Shown: piece by piece, positions 17,416 to 26,462 of the stretch
Numbering within the stretch: position 1 is the first letter of the stretch
Layout: every line of letters begins with the position of its first letter
From: Providencia alcalifaciens
GTDB taxonomy: Bacteria; Pseudomonadota; Gammaproteobacteria; Enterobacterales; Enterobacteriaceae
Direction of reading: 5' to 3'
NCBI RefSeq assembly: GCF_020271745.1
Contig: NZ_CP084296.1
Coordinates: 2,356,001 to 2,420,000 of the forward strand
Length of the DNA stretch: 64,000 nucleotides
Program-made: the position numbers and the translations under genes
Notes under the pieces: generated by a model
The model's input: only the letters and a program-made list of their open reading frames with translations
What the model was told of the DNA's origin: nothing
The model's database searches: none

Positions 17416-18882
17416 TTACACACCCCAGCGTGGGATGTTGTGGTCGCCGTAGGAGATACAAACGTTCTTCATTTCGGCGAAGACTTCGAAGCTATACTCG
17501 CCGCCTTCACGGCCCACGCCAGAGGCTTTTACGCCGCCGAATGGTTGACGTAAATCACGCACGTTTTGGGTGTTAACGAATACCATTCCTGCTTCGATAT
17601 TACGGGAGAGACGTAGGATTTTGCTGACATCTTGCGTCCAAATATAGGAAGCCAGACCGTACTCCACATCGTTCGCCATACGCAGACCATCTTCTTCGGT
17701 CTTGAATGGAATTAAACAAGCGACGGGTCCGAAGATCTCTTCTTGAGCCACACGCATGCGGTTGTCCACATCCGCCAGAACTGTTGGACGTAGGAAATGG
17801 CCATTTTTCAGGTGAGCCGGCAGATCCGTTGGTTTGTCTGGACCGCCCGCTAACAGGGTTGCGCCTTCTTCCATACCAATGCGGATATAACCAGACACTT
17901 TATTCCAGTGTTGCTGGCTGATCAGAGCGCCCACTTGGGTTTTCGGATCCGTTGGGTCGCCGACGATCAGGCGATTTGCACGCTCAGCAAAGCGTTTTAC
18001 AAATTCAGGGTAAATGCTTTCTTGGATGAAAATACGTGAACCCGCAGTACAACGCTCGCCATTGATAGAGAAAATGGTGAACAGCGCGGCATCCATTGCA
18101 CGTTCAATGTCGGCATCTTCAAAAATCAGAACCGGAGATTTACCGCCTAATTCCATGGAATATTTTTTCAGACCCGCGTTTTGCATAATGGCGCGACCCG
18201 TTGCGGTGCCCCCTGTGAAGGAGACAGCGCGAACGTCATGGTGTTTTACCAGAGCGTCACCCGCGGTTGCACCATAACCTTGCACCACGTTCAGTACGCC
18301 CGCAGGAATTCCTGCTTCAAGGGCTAATTCACCTAAACGGTTTGCAGATAGCGGAGACAGTTCAGACATTTTCAGAACCGCGGTGTTACCCAGAGCTAAA
18401 CACGGTGCTGTTTTCCATGTTGCGGTCATAAATGGCACGTTCCATGGCGAGATTAATCCGCACACACCCACTGGCTGGATCAGGGTGTAGTTCATCATTT
18501 TGTCGTCAACCGGATAGGTGCGACCGTTCATTTGCTGGCAAATTTCAGCAAAGAATTCAAAGTTGTGTGACGCGCGAGGGATCAGCACGTTTTTAGTTTG
18601 GTGGATAGGTAAACCGGTATCATTGGTTTCCATTTCAGCAATTTGAGGTACGTTTTCGTCGATCAGCTCACCTAAGCGGCGCATCAAGCGGGCGCGCTCT
18701 TTCATTGGGGTATTCGCCCACTTAGGGAAGGCTTCTTTTGCAGCCGCAACCGCTTGGTTGATCTCGTCTTGACCGCCTGATGCCACTTCCGCTAATACTT
18801 CACCCGTTGCTGGGTTAGTGGTTTCGAAATACTCTTTGCTTTCAACGTTTTTGCCGTTGATCCAATGGTTAATCTTAGTCAT
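17416..18882 (-). CDS. hpaE: 5-carboxymethyl-2-hydroxymuconic-semialdehyde dehydrogenase
   Basis: 488 residues from the ATG at 18882, exactly the usual HpaE length. The preceding stop of hpaG2 overlaps as TGATG, with GAGGAG upstream. NAD-dependent aldehyde dehydrogenase features include LISPWNVPFMTATWKTAPCL, VSFTGGTATGRAIM, the catalytic Glu in SMELGGKSPVL and the catalytic Cys in SINGERCTAGSR. It oxidises the ring-cleavage product of HpaD to 5-carboxymethyl-2-hydroxymuconate. Confidence 0.96.
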   Translation of the reverse strand: MTKINHWINGKNVESKEYFETTNPATGEVLAEVASGGQDEINQAVAAAKEAFPKWANTPMKERARLMRRLGELIDENVPQIAEMETNDTGLPIHQTKNVLIPRASHNFEFFAEICQQMNGRTYPVDDKMMNYTLIQPVGVCGLISPWNVPFMTATWKTAPCLALGNTAVLKMSELSPLSANRLGELALEAGIPAGVLNVVQGYGATAGDALVKHHDVRAVSFTGGTATGRAIMQNAGLKKYSMELGGKSPVLIFEDADIERAMDAALFTIFSINGERCTAGSRIFIQESIYPEFVKRFAERANRLIVGDPTDPKTQVGALISQQHWNKVSGYIRIGMEEGATLLAGGPDKPTDLPAHLKNGHFLRPTVLADVDNRMRVAQEEIFGPVACLIPFKTEEDGLRMANDVEYGLASYIWTQDVSKILRLSRNIEAGMVFVNTQNVRDLRQPFGGVKASGVGREGGEYSFEVFAEMKNVCISYGDHNIPRWGV

Positions 18883-19649
18883 CACACTCGCTCCTCATAC
18901 TCTTTTTCGCTGATAATGGTATTGATCAGCCTGCCCACACCTTCAACTTCAACGATCACTTCATCACCCGGAACCACATCAGACAGCCCTTTTGGCGTAC
19001 CTGTTGCGATCATGTCCCCCGGTTGCAGTGTCATAAAGTCACTCAGGTAGGCAATTAAAAATGGGATATTAAAAATCAGATCCGCGGTGGTGCCTTTTTG
19101 ACGCAATTCACCATTAACGTAGGTGTACAGTGCGAGGTTGTGTGGATCTTTAATATCTGCCTTGTCTACCATCCACGGGCCGATTGGCGTCAGCGTATCG
19201 CGGCTTTTTACGCGTAGGTTTGGACGGTAGTAATTCTCTAAATAGTCACGGATAGCATAGTCATTACACACGGTATAGCCGGCGACGTAATCCATGGCAT
19301 CTTCTTGGGAAACTTTGTGAGCGGCTTTACCAATAATCACCACCAGCTCAGACTCATAGTGCATGTATTCAACATTGTCTGGGCGGACAGACACTTGGCG
19401 GTGGCCTGTTAAGCTGTTTTCTGCTTTGATAAAAATCAGTGGCTCTTCAGGTGGCTTAAATTCTAATTCAGTGGCGTGGTCGGCATAGTTCAGACCCAAC
19501 GCGAATAAGGTACCTTGTGCAGGTGGTAGCCACTCAACATCTGCGCTATCACCAGAAATCACGTTGCCGTTTGGCAGCTTGATGGCTTCGTTGTCACCGA
19601 CAGTGACGGAATATTCAGTGCCTTGATAACGAATTTTTGCGTGTTTCAT
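18882..19649 (-). CDS. hpaG2: HPA-degradation isomerase/decarboxylase, C-terminal-type subunit
   Basis: 255 residues, corresponding to the C-terminal half of E. coli HpaG: FALGLNYADHATELEFKPPE, EYMHYESELVVVIGKA-like metal-site region, DYVAGYTVCNDYAIRDYLEN and MIATGTPKGLSDVVPGDEV. In E. coli the two FAH-like halves are one polypeptide. Here they are separate genes only 2 bp apart, and this one has its own N-terminal strand region (about 40 residues) and GGAGG ribosome site. The enzyme removes CO2 from 5-oxo-pent-3-ene-1,2,5-tricarboxylate and isomerises the product. Confidence 0.94.
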   Translation of the reverse strand: MKHAKIRYQGTEYSVTVGDNEAIKLPNGNVISGDSADVEWLPPAQGTLFALGLNYADHATELEFKPPEEPLIFIKAENSLTGHRQVSVRPDNVEYMHYESELVVIIGKAAHKVSQEDAMDYVAGYTVCNDYAIRDYLENYYRPNLRVKSRDTLTPIGPWMVDKADIKDPHNLALYTYVNGELRQKGTTADLIFNIPFLIAYLSDFMTLQPGDMIATGTPKGLSDVVPGDEVIVEVEGVGRLINTIISEKEYEERV

Positions 19650-19651
19650 GA

Positions 19652-20281
19652 TTATTGTCCTCCTGCCGCAACAACGCTGTTCTTGAGGCTTGGGAAGCCA
19701 GTTGCTTGGATCTCAACCTGATCACCGGGTTTGATGGTGACGCGCTGATGAGGGGTGCCCAGTAAAATCACATCCCCTTGCTTTAGGGTTGCAAAGTCGC
19801 TCAGTGCAGCCACTAATTCGCTTGCGCTACGAACGAGATCCTTGGTTGACCATCTGTTAGCTTCTTGACCGTTAATCAGTGTCACGATCTCAACAGGTGA
19901 AGATAACGATGTTTTGACTAACTCGCCGATTGGGCAAAAAGTATCACGGCATTTTGCTTTAATCGCAGGGCGGTAGAAGGTGTCTTCTGGCAGGCTAACT
20001 TCATTCGCCAGTGCAAAGCCAGCAATGAATTCCAATGCATTTTGAGCGGTCACTTTGCGTGCATCTTTACCAATCACTAGCGCCAGTGTTGCGCCGCTTT
20101 GTACTTCTTCGCCAGCAGGATGCAGGATGTTATCCCCGGAATTAATGCGTGTATTACGCGGCTTAATAAACCACACAGGTGTTTTCGGTGGGGTTTTATA
20201 AGGGGCTTGCTGGAACGCCTCGAGCCAATGATCAAGCTGGCTTTGATGGTTGAGGGCAACGGCAAAAACAGTGCCTTTCAT
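19652..20281 (-). CDS. hpaG1: HPA-degradation isomerase/decarboxylase, N-terminal-type subunit
   Basis: 209 residues from the ATG at 20281 (MKGTVFAVALNHQSQLD), with AAGGAG 6 nt upstream. The TTG two codons earlier is rejected because it would begin inside the ribosome site spacing. It matches the N-terminal half of E. coli HpaG: PPKTPVWFIKPRNTR, GATLALVIGKDA, FYRPAIKAKCRDTFCPIGE and DVILLGTPHQRV. It is the first gene of the long hpa operon, so this promoter is the target of HpaR. Confidence 0.94.
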   Translation of the reverse strand: MKGTVFAVALNHQSQLDHWLEAFQQAPYKTPPKTPVWFIKPRNTRINSGDNILHPAGEEVQSGATLALVIGKDARKVTAQNALEFIAGFALANEVSLPEDTFYRPAIKAKCRDTFCPIGELVKTSLSSPVEIVTLINGQEANRWSTKDLVRSASELVAALSDFATLKQGDVILLGTPHQRVTIKPGDQVEIQATGFPSLKNSVVAAGGQ

Positions 20282-20317
20282 TGACAACTCCTTATTAAAA
20301 AAATCTATTCTGATTGA

Positions 20318-20335
20318 TTATTAATATATTAATAA
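20318..20335. promoter_or_regulatory. Candidate HpaR operator
   Basis: Perfect 18-bp palindrome TTATTAATATATTAATAA, centred about 45 bp upstream of the hpaG1 start in the divergent hpaR-hpaG1 region. A related AATATATTAAC lies at about 20472. AT-rich palindromes of this size suit MarR-family dimers such as HpaR, which represses the hpaG promoter in E. coli. Assignment is by position and symmetry. Confidence 0.55.
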
Positions 20336-20712
20336 AGTATTATTTTGTAATAAGCAATAGCTTTATAGAAATGTTAATTTTAATTGTGATCTTATTAACA
20401 TAATAACGAAGTGAATGTGTAACTTGCTGTATGTAATGGGTTTATTAAATTTTTAATTTTTAAAATTTCACAATATATTAACTTTAAATTTTTGATAAAA
20501 TTTATTTACTCATTAATATTTTGGTGTTTTTCTTTGAGATTGTTAGTGCTGCATGCTACTCTTGCAGTTAAGATAATTGAGTGTGTTGCTGTTACCCCTA
20601 TGATTTATTGCTAATCTTAAGTAGCGTTAAAAATGGTAACCAGCACGGAGGCTGACTAACCCCCTGCCGTGGGTGTTTAATAACTTTAAATAGCGTGGTG
20701 AGTTTTAAGCTT

Positions 20713-21165
20713 ATGCATGAATCGTTGACAATTGCATTATTACAGGCGCGAGAGACCGCAATGGGCTTCTTTCGACCAATATTAAAGTCCTATAATTTGA
20801 CCGAACAGCAATGGCGTATCATTCGCGTGCTAGCGGATAATCGCTCTATTGATTTTCATGAATTATCAGTACAAACCTGTATTTTGCGTCCAAGCTTAAC
20901 GGGGATTTTGACTCGTATGGAACGCGAAGGGCTAATTTTCCGTTTAAAGCCATTGAATGACCAACGTAAACTGTATGTCTCACTGACCCCAACAGGGCAA
21001 GAGTTGTATGACAAGGCGCGTCAGGAAGTTGAAGAGGGTTATCAAAAGATTGAGCAGGCATTCTCCCAAGAGAAAATGCAGCAGCTGACGGCGTTATTGG
21101 AAGAGTTGATTGCGCTGGAAAGCCCAGATTACAGTAGTATTATGGATAGAAGCAAGATCGCATAA
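20713..21165 (+). CDS. hpaR: MarR-family repressor of the hpa operon
   Basis: 150 residues from the ATG at 20713 (MHESLTIALLQARETA), matching the E. coli HpaR start. A GTG six codons earlier is rejected. The winged helix is in LTEQQWRIIRVLADN, ILRPSLTGILTRMEREGL and LNDQRKLYVSLTPTGQ. HpaR represses the divergent hpaG operon until 4-hydroxyphenylacetate or its dihydroxy product is present. Three ERIC repeats follow the stop codon immediately. Confidence 0.95.
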   Translation: MHESLTIALLQARETAMGFFRPILKSYNLTEQQWRIIRVLADNRSIDFHELSVQTCILRPSLTGILTRMEREGLIFRLKPLNDQRKLYVSLTPTGQELYDKARQEVEEGYQKIEQAFSQEKMQQLTALLEELIALESPDYSSIMDRSKIA

Positions 21166-21264
21166 ATACTCGTCATACTTTGAACCGCAGCGTTGTTGGT
21201 TGCGCTCAGCTACTCGGGTCATATACTTATATATGCTTCCCGAGATAGCTTCTCTTACCGCCTA
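21166..21264. repeat. ERIC repeat, copy E (right end missing)
   Basis: Begins AATACTCGTCATACTTTGAACC and stops at TTACCGCCTA, where copy F starts at once. It lacks the last about 25 bp. With copy F it forms a direct repeat of about 99 bp, which suggests slippage or unequal exchange between neighbouring ERICs. Confidence 0.9.
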
Positions 21265-21390
21265 AATACTCGTCATACTTTGAACCGCAGCGTTGTTGGC
21301 TGCGCTCAGCTACTCAGGTCACATACTTGTGTATGCTCCCCGAGATAGCTTCTCTTACCGCCTAGCTGCAATTCAAATTATTTAGAGTAT
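21265..21390. repeat. ERIC repeat, copy F
   Basis: Full-length copy, from ATACTCGTCATACTTTGAAC to AATTCAAATTATTTAGAGTAT, in the same orientation as copies E and G and nearly identical to them in the GCGCTCAGCTACTC region. Confidence 0.9.
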
Positions 21391-21516
21391 TGCTTGTGGC
21401 ATGCTTTGAACCGCAGCGTTGTTGGTTGCGCTCAGCTACTCGGGTCACATACTTGTGTATGCTTCCCGAGATAGCTTCGCTTGCCGCCTAACTGCAATTC
21501 AAATTATTTAGAGTAT
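21391..21516. repeat. ERIC repeat, copy G
   Basis: Third consecutive copy, with GCATGCTTTGAACCGCAGCG at the left and the same right end TTTAGAGTAT as copy F. It ends 25 bp before the stop of the BCCT transporter, so the triplet lies between convergent genes. Confidence 0.9.
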
Positions 21517-21540
21517 GCATTTGGGGCATATTTTTAGCGA

Positions 21541-23547
21541 TTACTTGCCGAGCAAGTGCAAGAAGTGAATATGTTTTTCATATTGGTCGAGGATGTCATG
21601 AATGATTTGCTCTTTCGCCCAGCCCATCACGTCGTAATCCTGCCCACCTTCTTTTAAGTGGATTTCTGCGCGGTAGTATTTTTGCTCTTCACTACGCTCT
21701 TCATCATTGTCTGTGCCCATACCTGCTAGGGCAAAGGCCGGCTGAATATAGTAACGTAGACGAACTTCGTATAAAAAGTTCATATCTTCGCCTAAATCCA
21801 CTTCAAACCCGATCCTATCGTCTTTATCTGTATGGATATGGCAAACCGTGCCTTGCTTGGAGAGTTCCTCAGAAACCATCTCCATGGATGGCTTCACGGA
21901 CTCTTCCATAAAGCGTTTTACATGGGCACGTTTCGGGAAATAAACAATATTACGCAAGCGGCGCTGCCACGGAATCGGGTTACGGCTCGCAGTTGGGGCG
22001 ATGGTAGCTAATTGCTGGCTATCGCGTTTATAGGCATCCACGCGTAATGCTTTGAATAACCCATAAATGGAGATAAGCAATACGATAGCAAATGGCAGAG
22101 CACTCGCGATGGTTAAGGTTTGCAGGGCTTGCAAGCCACCCGCCAACAGCATGGTGATAGCGACCACACCCATTAAGCCAGCCCAGAAAATACGTTGCCA
22201 GACAGGCGTATCGGAGTCACCACCCGAGGCGAGGGTATCGACCACCATGGCACCGGAATCTGCTGAGGTGACAAAGAACACCACCACCATTAGCATGGCG
22301 AAGAAAGATAATACCGTTGAGAACGGGAAGTAAGTTAGAAACTCAAATAGGGCGAGAGACACATCGGATTGCACGGTTTCTGCCAGTCGGGTTGCCCCTT
22401 GGTTTTTGATTAAATCAATGGCGGTATTACCAAAGAACGTCATCCACATCAGGGTAAAGCCCGCAGGGACAAACAGCACGCCAGTGACAAACTCACGAAT
22501 GGTACGGCCGCGAGAGATGCGGGCGATAAACATCCCAACAAACGGTGACCATGATAACCACCAACCCCAATACAGCAGTGTCCAACCCCCTAACCAATCA
22601 CTGGATTTGGGTTCGTAGGCATACAAGTTAAATGTTTTACTGACTATCTCTGAGAGATATCCCCCAGTATTTTCCACAAAGGATTTTAGCAATAAAACCG
22701 TGGGTCCTAAGATCACAATTAGCAGCAATAGGAGGAAGGCGAGACCGAGGTTCAACTCAGATAAAATTCGGATCCCTTTATCTAACCCTGAGACGACGGA
22801 TAAGGTTGCGAGAGCGGTGAAGGCGATAATCAAACCGACTTGCACGGTCTCATTTACGGGTAAACCGAACAGGTGGTTCATTCCCGCGTTAACTTGCAGT
22901 ACCCCAAAGCCTAGAGAGGTCGCGACACCAAACACGGTACCCACCACCGCAAACACATCTACAGCATGACCTAAAGGACCATAAATTCGGTCACCAATAA
23001 TAGGGTATAGGGCTGAGCGTAGGGTGAGTGGTAAACCGTGGCGATAGCTGAAAAAGGCTAAAATCAAAGCGACAATGGCATAGATAGCCCAAGCGTGTAA
23101 TCCCCAATGGAAGAATGTCAGGCGCATGGCTTCTTTGGCGGCTTCTACAGTTTGTGGATCCCCTACTGGTGGGTTGAGGTAGTGCATGACGGGCTCGGCA
23201 ACGCCGAAGAACATCAAACCGATCCCCATTCCAGCAGAGAACAACATGGCAAACCAAGAGACATAGCTGAAATTGGGCTGTGCGTGATCAGGACCTAATT
23301 TTATCTGTCCATAACGCGAGAGTCCCAGATAAGTCACACTCAACAAAATGATGGCTACAGCGAGTATGTAGAACCAACTGGCGTTGTTAAATAAGTTCTT
23401 TTGAAGATGACTTAGATGAGATTCTGCCATTTCAGGCATTAAGGCGGCAAAACCGACGATAAGCAGAATAATGATAGCCGAACTGTAAAATACAGGAGGG
23501 CTGATTTTGGTACGTACTTTTTTGGTTTCAGTCACGTTTTGACTCAT
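21541..23547 (-). CDS. BCCT-family choline/betaine transporter (BetT-like)
   Basis: 668 residues: about 12 transmembrane helices followed by a cytoplasmic C-terminal domain of about 150 residues, as in E. coli BetT and BetU. Hallmarks are LFSAGMGIGLMFFGVAEPV and the tryptophan box TLLYWGWWLSWSPFVGMFIA in the substrate site. E. coli BetT has Asp in the last Gly position of the GMGIG stretch and is proton-coupled. Glycine here is the BetP-like state and hints at sodium coupling, which is inference. It probably imports choline or another betaine for osmoprotection. Choline, glycine betaine or carnitine cannot be told apart from sequence. It has no bet genes nearby. Confidence 0.85.
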   Translation of the reverse strand: MSQNVTETKKVRTKISPPVFYSSAIIILLIVGFAALMPEMAESHLSHLQKNLFNNASWFYILAVAIILLSVTYLGLSRYGQIKLGPDHAQPNFSYVSWFAMLFSAGMGIGLMFFGVAEPVMHYLNPPVGDPQTVEAAKEAMRLTFFHWGLHAWAIYAIVALILAFFSYRHGLPLTLRSALYPIIGDRIYGPLGHAVDVFAVVGTVFGVATSLGFGVLQVNAGMNHLFGLPVNETVQVGLIIAFTALATLSVVSGLDKGIRILSELNLGLAFLLLLLIVILGPTVLLLKSFVENTGGYLSEIVSKTFNLYAYEPKSSDWLGGWTLLYWGWWLSWSPFVGMFIARISRGRTIREFVTGVLFVPAGFTLMWMTFFGNTAIDLIKNQGATRLAETVQSDVSLALFEFLTYFPFSTVLSFFAMLMVVVFFVTSADSGAMVVDTLASGGDSDTPVWQRIFWAGLMGVVAITMLLAGGLQALQTLTIASALPFAIVLLISIYGLFKALRVDAYKRDSQQLATIAPTASRNPIPWQRRLRNIVYFPKRAHVKRFMEESVKPSMEMVSEELSKQGTVCHIHTDKDDRIGFEVDLGEDMNFLYEVRLRYYIQPAFALAGMGTDNDEERSEEQKYYRAEIHLKEGGQDYDVMGWAKEQIIHDILDQYEKHIHFLHLLGK

Positions 23548-24013
23548 AACGACCTTCTTTACTTTTTATTTTATTTTTTGCATACCAATCTTAAGGGGGC
23601 ATGCGGCGAGCTGTCCTTCTGAATAAAACAATAGGTTATTGCGAAAGGGTTTCCCTATAGGAACCAGAATAGAAAGAACAATAAAATGGATAAATTATGG
23701 GTGTTGATAACGATGATTTAAGACTGAATTATCAACAAAAATTGGTGAATGACGACCCCCTTTGAACCCTGTTATGAATAAAAAACGAAAAGGTATACTG
23801 CCACGGTAAACATCAATGATCAACCTAATGGGTAAAATGAAAATAAATAAATGGTGTAAATTTCATGTTATTTATCAATCTATTGTTTATTTATCTTACT
23901 GTATTTTGGCATTATTTATAGAAATAAAATCAAATGAACAAAAGAGATAATTATATTGCTAAAAATAGCCCGAAAGCGGGCTAAATAGCAAAATGAATTA
24001 ATTTTAGTGTGCA
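23548..24013. other. Gene-free intergenic region with hairpin
   Basis: About 470 bp between the BCCT transporter and the lipoprotein gene. The transporter promoter should lie near 23560-23700, but no clear boxes could be chosen. A GC-rich stem TAGCCCG/CGGGCTA (23966-23983), with outer TTGCTA/TAGCAA pairs, is a second terminator-like hairpin downstream of the lipoprotein gene. No open frame with coding character was found. Confidence 0.5.
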
Positions 24014-24038
24014 TAAAAAAAGCAGACAATATCTGCCT
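24014..24038 (-). terminator. Rho-independent terminator of the lipoprotein gene
   Basis: On the minus strand, stem GCAGA/TCTGC followed directly by a run of seven T, about 38 bp past the lipoprotein stop. Intrinsic terminator form is clear although the stem is short. Confidence 0.75.
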
Positions 24039-24073
24039 GCTTTGGTATGAAGAATGAGAGAAAATGCAATGAT

Positions 24074-24529
24074 TTATTTCTTCTCATCATTCTGTGATTT
24101 TAACGCTTCAGTTTTGTTTTTAGCGTCAGTGGCAAGTTCGTCAGCTTTGTTGATGGCATCCGTTTTCATGTCTTGTGCTTTTTCTGAAAACTCACTGGAT
24201 GCTTTGTCATACTGTTCTTTGAGCTTATCGGCGGAGTCGGATGCATTTTGTTTCAGCTCATCCGCTTTTTTCTCACCTTGGTCTGCTAACTCTTTGGCTT
24301 TGTCTGAGAGTTCAGATGTTTTGTCAGAGATATCGTTTTTCACATCTTGCGCGGTGGCTTTTGCACTATCAGATAACTCAGTGACTTTTTGCTCAGTCGC
24401 GTCTTTTAGCTGGGTGGCTTTTTCTTCGGCTTGCTGAACGGCGCTGTCTTTTTTTGATGAATCATCGCAACCAGCGACGAGGGTTAAAATGCCAGCAACA
24501 ACAAGAGAAGAGATGATTTTCTGTTTCAT
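24074..24529 (-). CDS. Coiled-coil, LEA-like lipoprotein
   Basis: 151 residues. The signal peptide ends in a lipobox (LVAGC, Cys at about residue 20), so it should be a lipid-anchored envelope protein. The rest is almost entirely Ala, Lys, Glu, Asp, Ser and Gln, with a roughly 11-residue rhythm of amphipathic helix (KATQLKDATEQKV, DKTSELSDKAKEL, KKADELKQNAS). This resembles group 3 LEA proteins and apolipoprotein-type helices. There are no aromatic residues except one Tyr and one Phe. A desiccation, osmotic or envelope-stress role is inference. It is near an osmolyte transporter but has its own terminator. Confidence 0.8.
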   Translation of the reverse strand: MKQKIISSLVVAGILTLVAGCDDSSKKDSAVQQAEEKATQLKDATEQKVTELSDSAKATAQDVKNDISDKTSELSDKAKELADQGEKKADELKQNASDSADKLKEQYDKASSEFSEKAQDMKTDAINKADELATDAKNKTEALKSQNDEKK

Positions 24530-24713
24530 TATTAATTCCTTAACAGGTCATGTTAGAAAAATACTAATTAAACGGTAAATTCATTTGGGGCTAAAATACC
24601 GACATAGAGAAATCAAAATGTAACACACGAAATGGCGAAAGATCCATGTGGTATCTGTAAAGATGCGTAGGAAACAGCGTATGAGGGAAGGAGCTTGTGT
24701 GGGAAGGAGAGAG

Positions 24714-24743
24714 AGCGCAAGTGAGTAAACACCCACTTGCGCT
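24714..24743 (-). terminator. Hairpin downstream of eptC
   Basis: 10-bp perfect stem AGCGCAAGTG/CACTTGCGCT, 10 bp past the eptC stop. No U-tract follows on the minus strand, so it may stabilise the 3' end or depend on Rho rather than act as a classical intrinsic terminator. Confidence 0.55.
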
Positions 24744-24752
24744 GATTGAGGA

Positions 24753-26462
24753 TTATTTCTTTAAGTCGTCATACAGCATCATGGATGCTTTATTTTCTGG
24801 GTCACCAATCCAACGCGGTTGTGGTTGGTACTCATTGTTAATCAGACTTTTTTGTGGCTCAAATCCGGTGTAGTTCAGGCCTGCCAAATCAGACCATGTA
24901 TAGATAAAATCCATATTGCTGTATGGGCGAGCGGTTTTATCTTTCAAGTCAAATTGATGAGTCTGTAACCATTCTGGTGACTGCCATACTAAGAATGGTA
25001 CGTTGTACATTACTTTGCTTGGATTGCCTTCGCTACGGCCTAACATTTCATGCGGTGGTGTGTCGTAAACATCCTCACCGTGATCGGAGAAGAAAACTAA
25101 GAAGCCATTTTCTTTTGAAGAATCGAAATCTTTAATCAGCGAAGAGACCACATAGTCATTGTAATGCTGAGCATTATCATAAGCATTGTAGTCTTTTATT
25201 TGGTCACCCTTTAAGTTGGTTGGTACTGGGCTATTGCTATCGGTAAAGATGGCTTTATCTTCAGGATAACGGAACTCATAGCGCATATGGGTACCAAGCA
25301 GGTGCACCACAATAAATTTCTTCTCAGCAGGGTCAGCTAAGGCTTCTTTGAACGGTGAAAGCACCACGTCATCATAAATACGAGAACTTTGTGCCATGTC
25401 GTTGTTCAAATAATATTGCTTATCGGTTTGACGAGAGAACGCTGTTAACAGCGTATTTCGCTCAGTCATGGTTTGCTGATTGGTGATCCAGAAGGTTTTA
25501 AAACCTGCTTGCTTCATCATATTCATGATAGATGGGCGGGAATTAAACAGATCAGGCTCAGTTTCTGAAGCAAAGGTTAAAATTTGCTGTAATGCTTCGA
25601 TGGTATAAGGGCGTGAAGTAATCACGTCATTAAAGACCGCCAAATTGTTTGGATACAGTGTTTTCAGTTGATCAAGCTCTGGCGTTGTTTGACGAGAATA
25701 GCCATACAAGCTCATTCTGTCGCGGCTGGTGGACTCACCAATCACCAACACAAACGTTCTTGGGGTATTGCCATTGGCATCGATAAAGTTTTCTAACGGT
25801 GGAATTTTGCTGTTATCGCGGATTAATTCTTCCATATTTGCCAGTTGGTTCTTATACAGGAAGTAACCACTTACAAACTGCCATGGTGCGGCATACGCTA
25901 ATTTACTGTTAACGTAGGAAACAACGTTCTCAAAAGGACGCTGCTGTTTGATGGCTTTATTGTAGTAAGGCACACCAAATAGCACGATCAAAACTAGTGC
26001 AGACACAATCACGCGTCCAGTGACTGGCAACGTGACAGGTTTCAAACGTGTCCATAGGAAAATAGCACCGAGGGTGTAAGCCAAAATCACTGCAATTACT
26101 TTAAAACTCAGATATTGGCGTAAGAATTCCCCTGCTTCGTTGGTGTTGGTTTCGAACATCACAAACATCACGCTTTGGGATAATTGATGTCCATATACCA
26201 CGAAATAAGCGAGAGCGACGACCGAGGATACCCATAAAACAATCCCGATTAAGCCAGCCACTAGTTTGATTTTTCGAGGGAAAAATAGTGCGGGAACTAG
26301 CCAAAGTGAGCTATAGAGTAAAGAATCTCTTAACCCGATGGTATTACTTTGCCCGGTAACAACCACATATAGCTGCAGTAAAGATGAAAAATACCAGAAA
26401 AATATTAACAGCCAGAACAAAGACATCCAGCTGAATTTTCCTGCTTTTATCGAATTAACCAT
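24753..26462 (-). CDS. eptC: Phosphoethanolamine transferase EptC (CptA)
   Basis: 569 residues with strong similarity along its length to E. coli EptC/CptA (577 residues). Five N-terminal transmembrane helices (to about residue 170) are followed by a periplasmic sulfatase-fold domain. The nucleophile is Thr245 in VIGESTSRDRMSLYGYSRQT, and zinc-site residues appear in HLLGTH and FFSDHGEDVYDTPPHEM. EptC adds phosphoethanolamine to heptose I of the LPS core using phosphatidylethanolamine. The VMFETNTNEA segment, near-identical to E. coli, separates it from EptA and MCR types. Confidence 0.92.
   Translation of the reverse strand: MVNSIKAGKFSWMSLFWLLIFFWYFSSLLQLYVVVTGQSNTIGLRDSLLYSSLWLVPALFFPRKIKLVAGLIGIVLWVSSVVALAYFVVYGHQLSQSVMFVMFETNTNEAGEFLRQYLSFKVIAVILAYTLGAIFLWTRLKPVTLPVTGRVIVSALVLIVLFGVPYYNKAIKQQRPFENVVSYVNSKLAYAAPWQFVSGYFLYKNQLANMEELIRDNSKIPPLENFIDANGNTPRTFVLVIGESTSRDRMSLYGYSRQTTPELDQLKTLYPNNLAVFNDVITSRPYTIEALQQILTFASETEPDLFNSRPSIMNMMKQAGFKTFWITNQQTMTERNTLLTAFSRQTDKQYYLNNDMAQSSRIYDDVVLSPFKEALADPAEKKFIVVHLLGTHMRYEFRYPEDKAIFTDSNSPVPTNLKGDQIKDYNAYDNAQHYNDYVVSSLIKDFDSSKENGFLVFFSDHGEDVYDTPPHEMLGRSEGNPSKVMYNVPFLVWQSPEWLQTHQFDLKDKTARPYSNMDFIYTWSDLAGLNYTGFEPQKSLINNEYQPQPRWIGDPENKASMMLYDDLKK

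Noticed and set aside
24054..24437. 127-codon frame opposite the coiled-coil lipoprotein
   Set aside because: It is the antisense of a repetitive gene, giving Ser/Phe/Ala-rich low-complexity protein. The sense gene has a lipobox and terminator.
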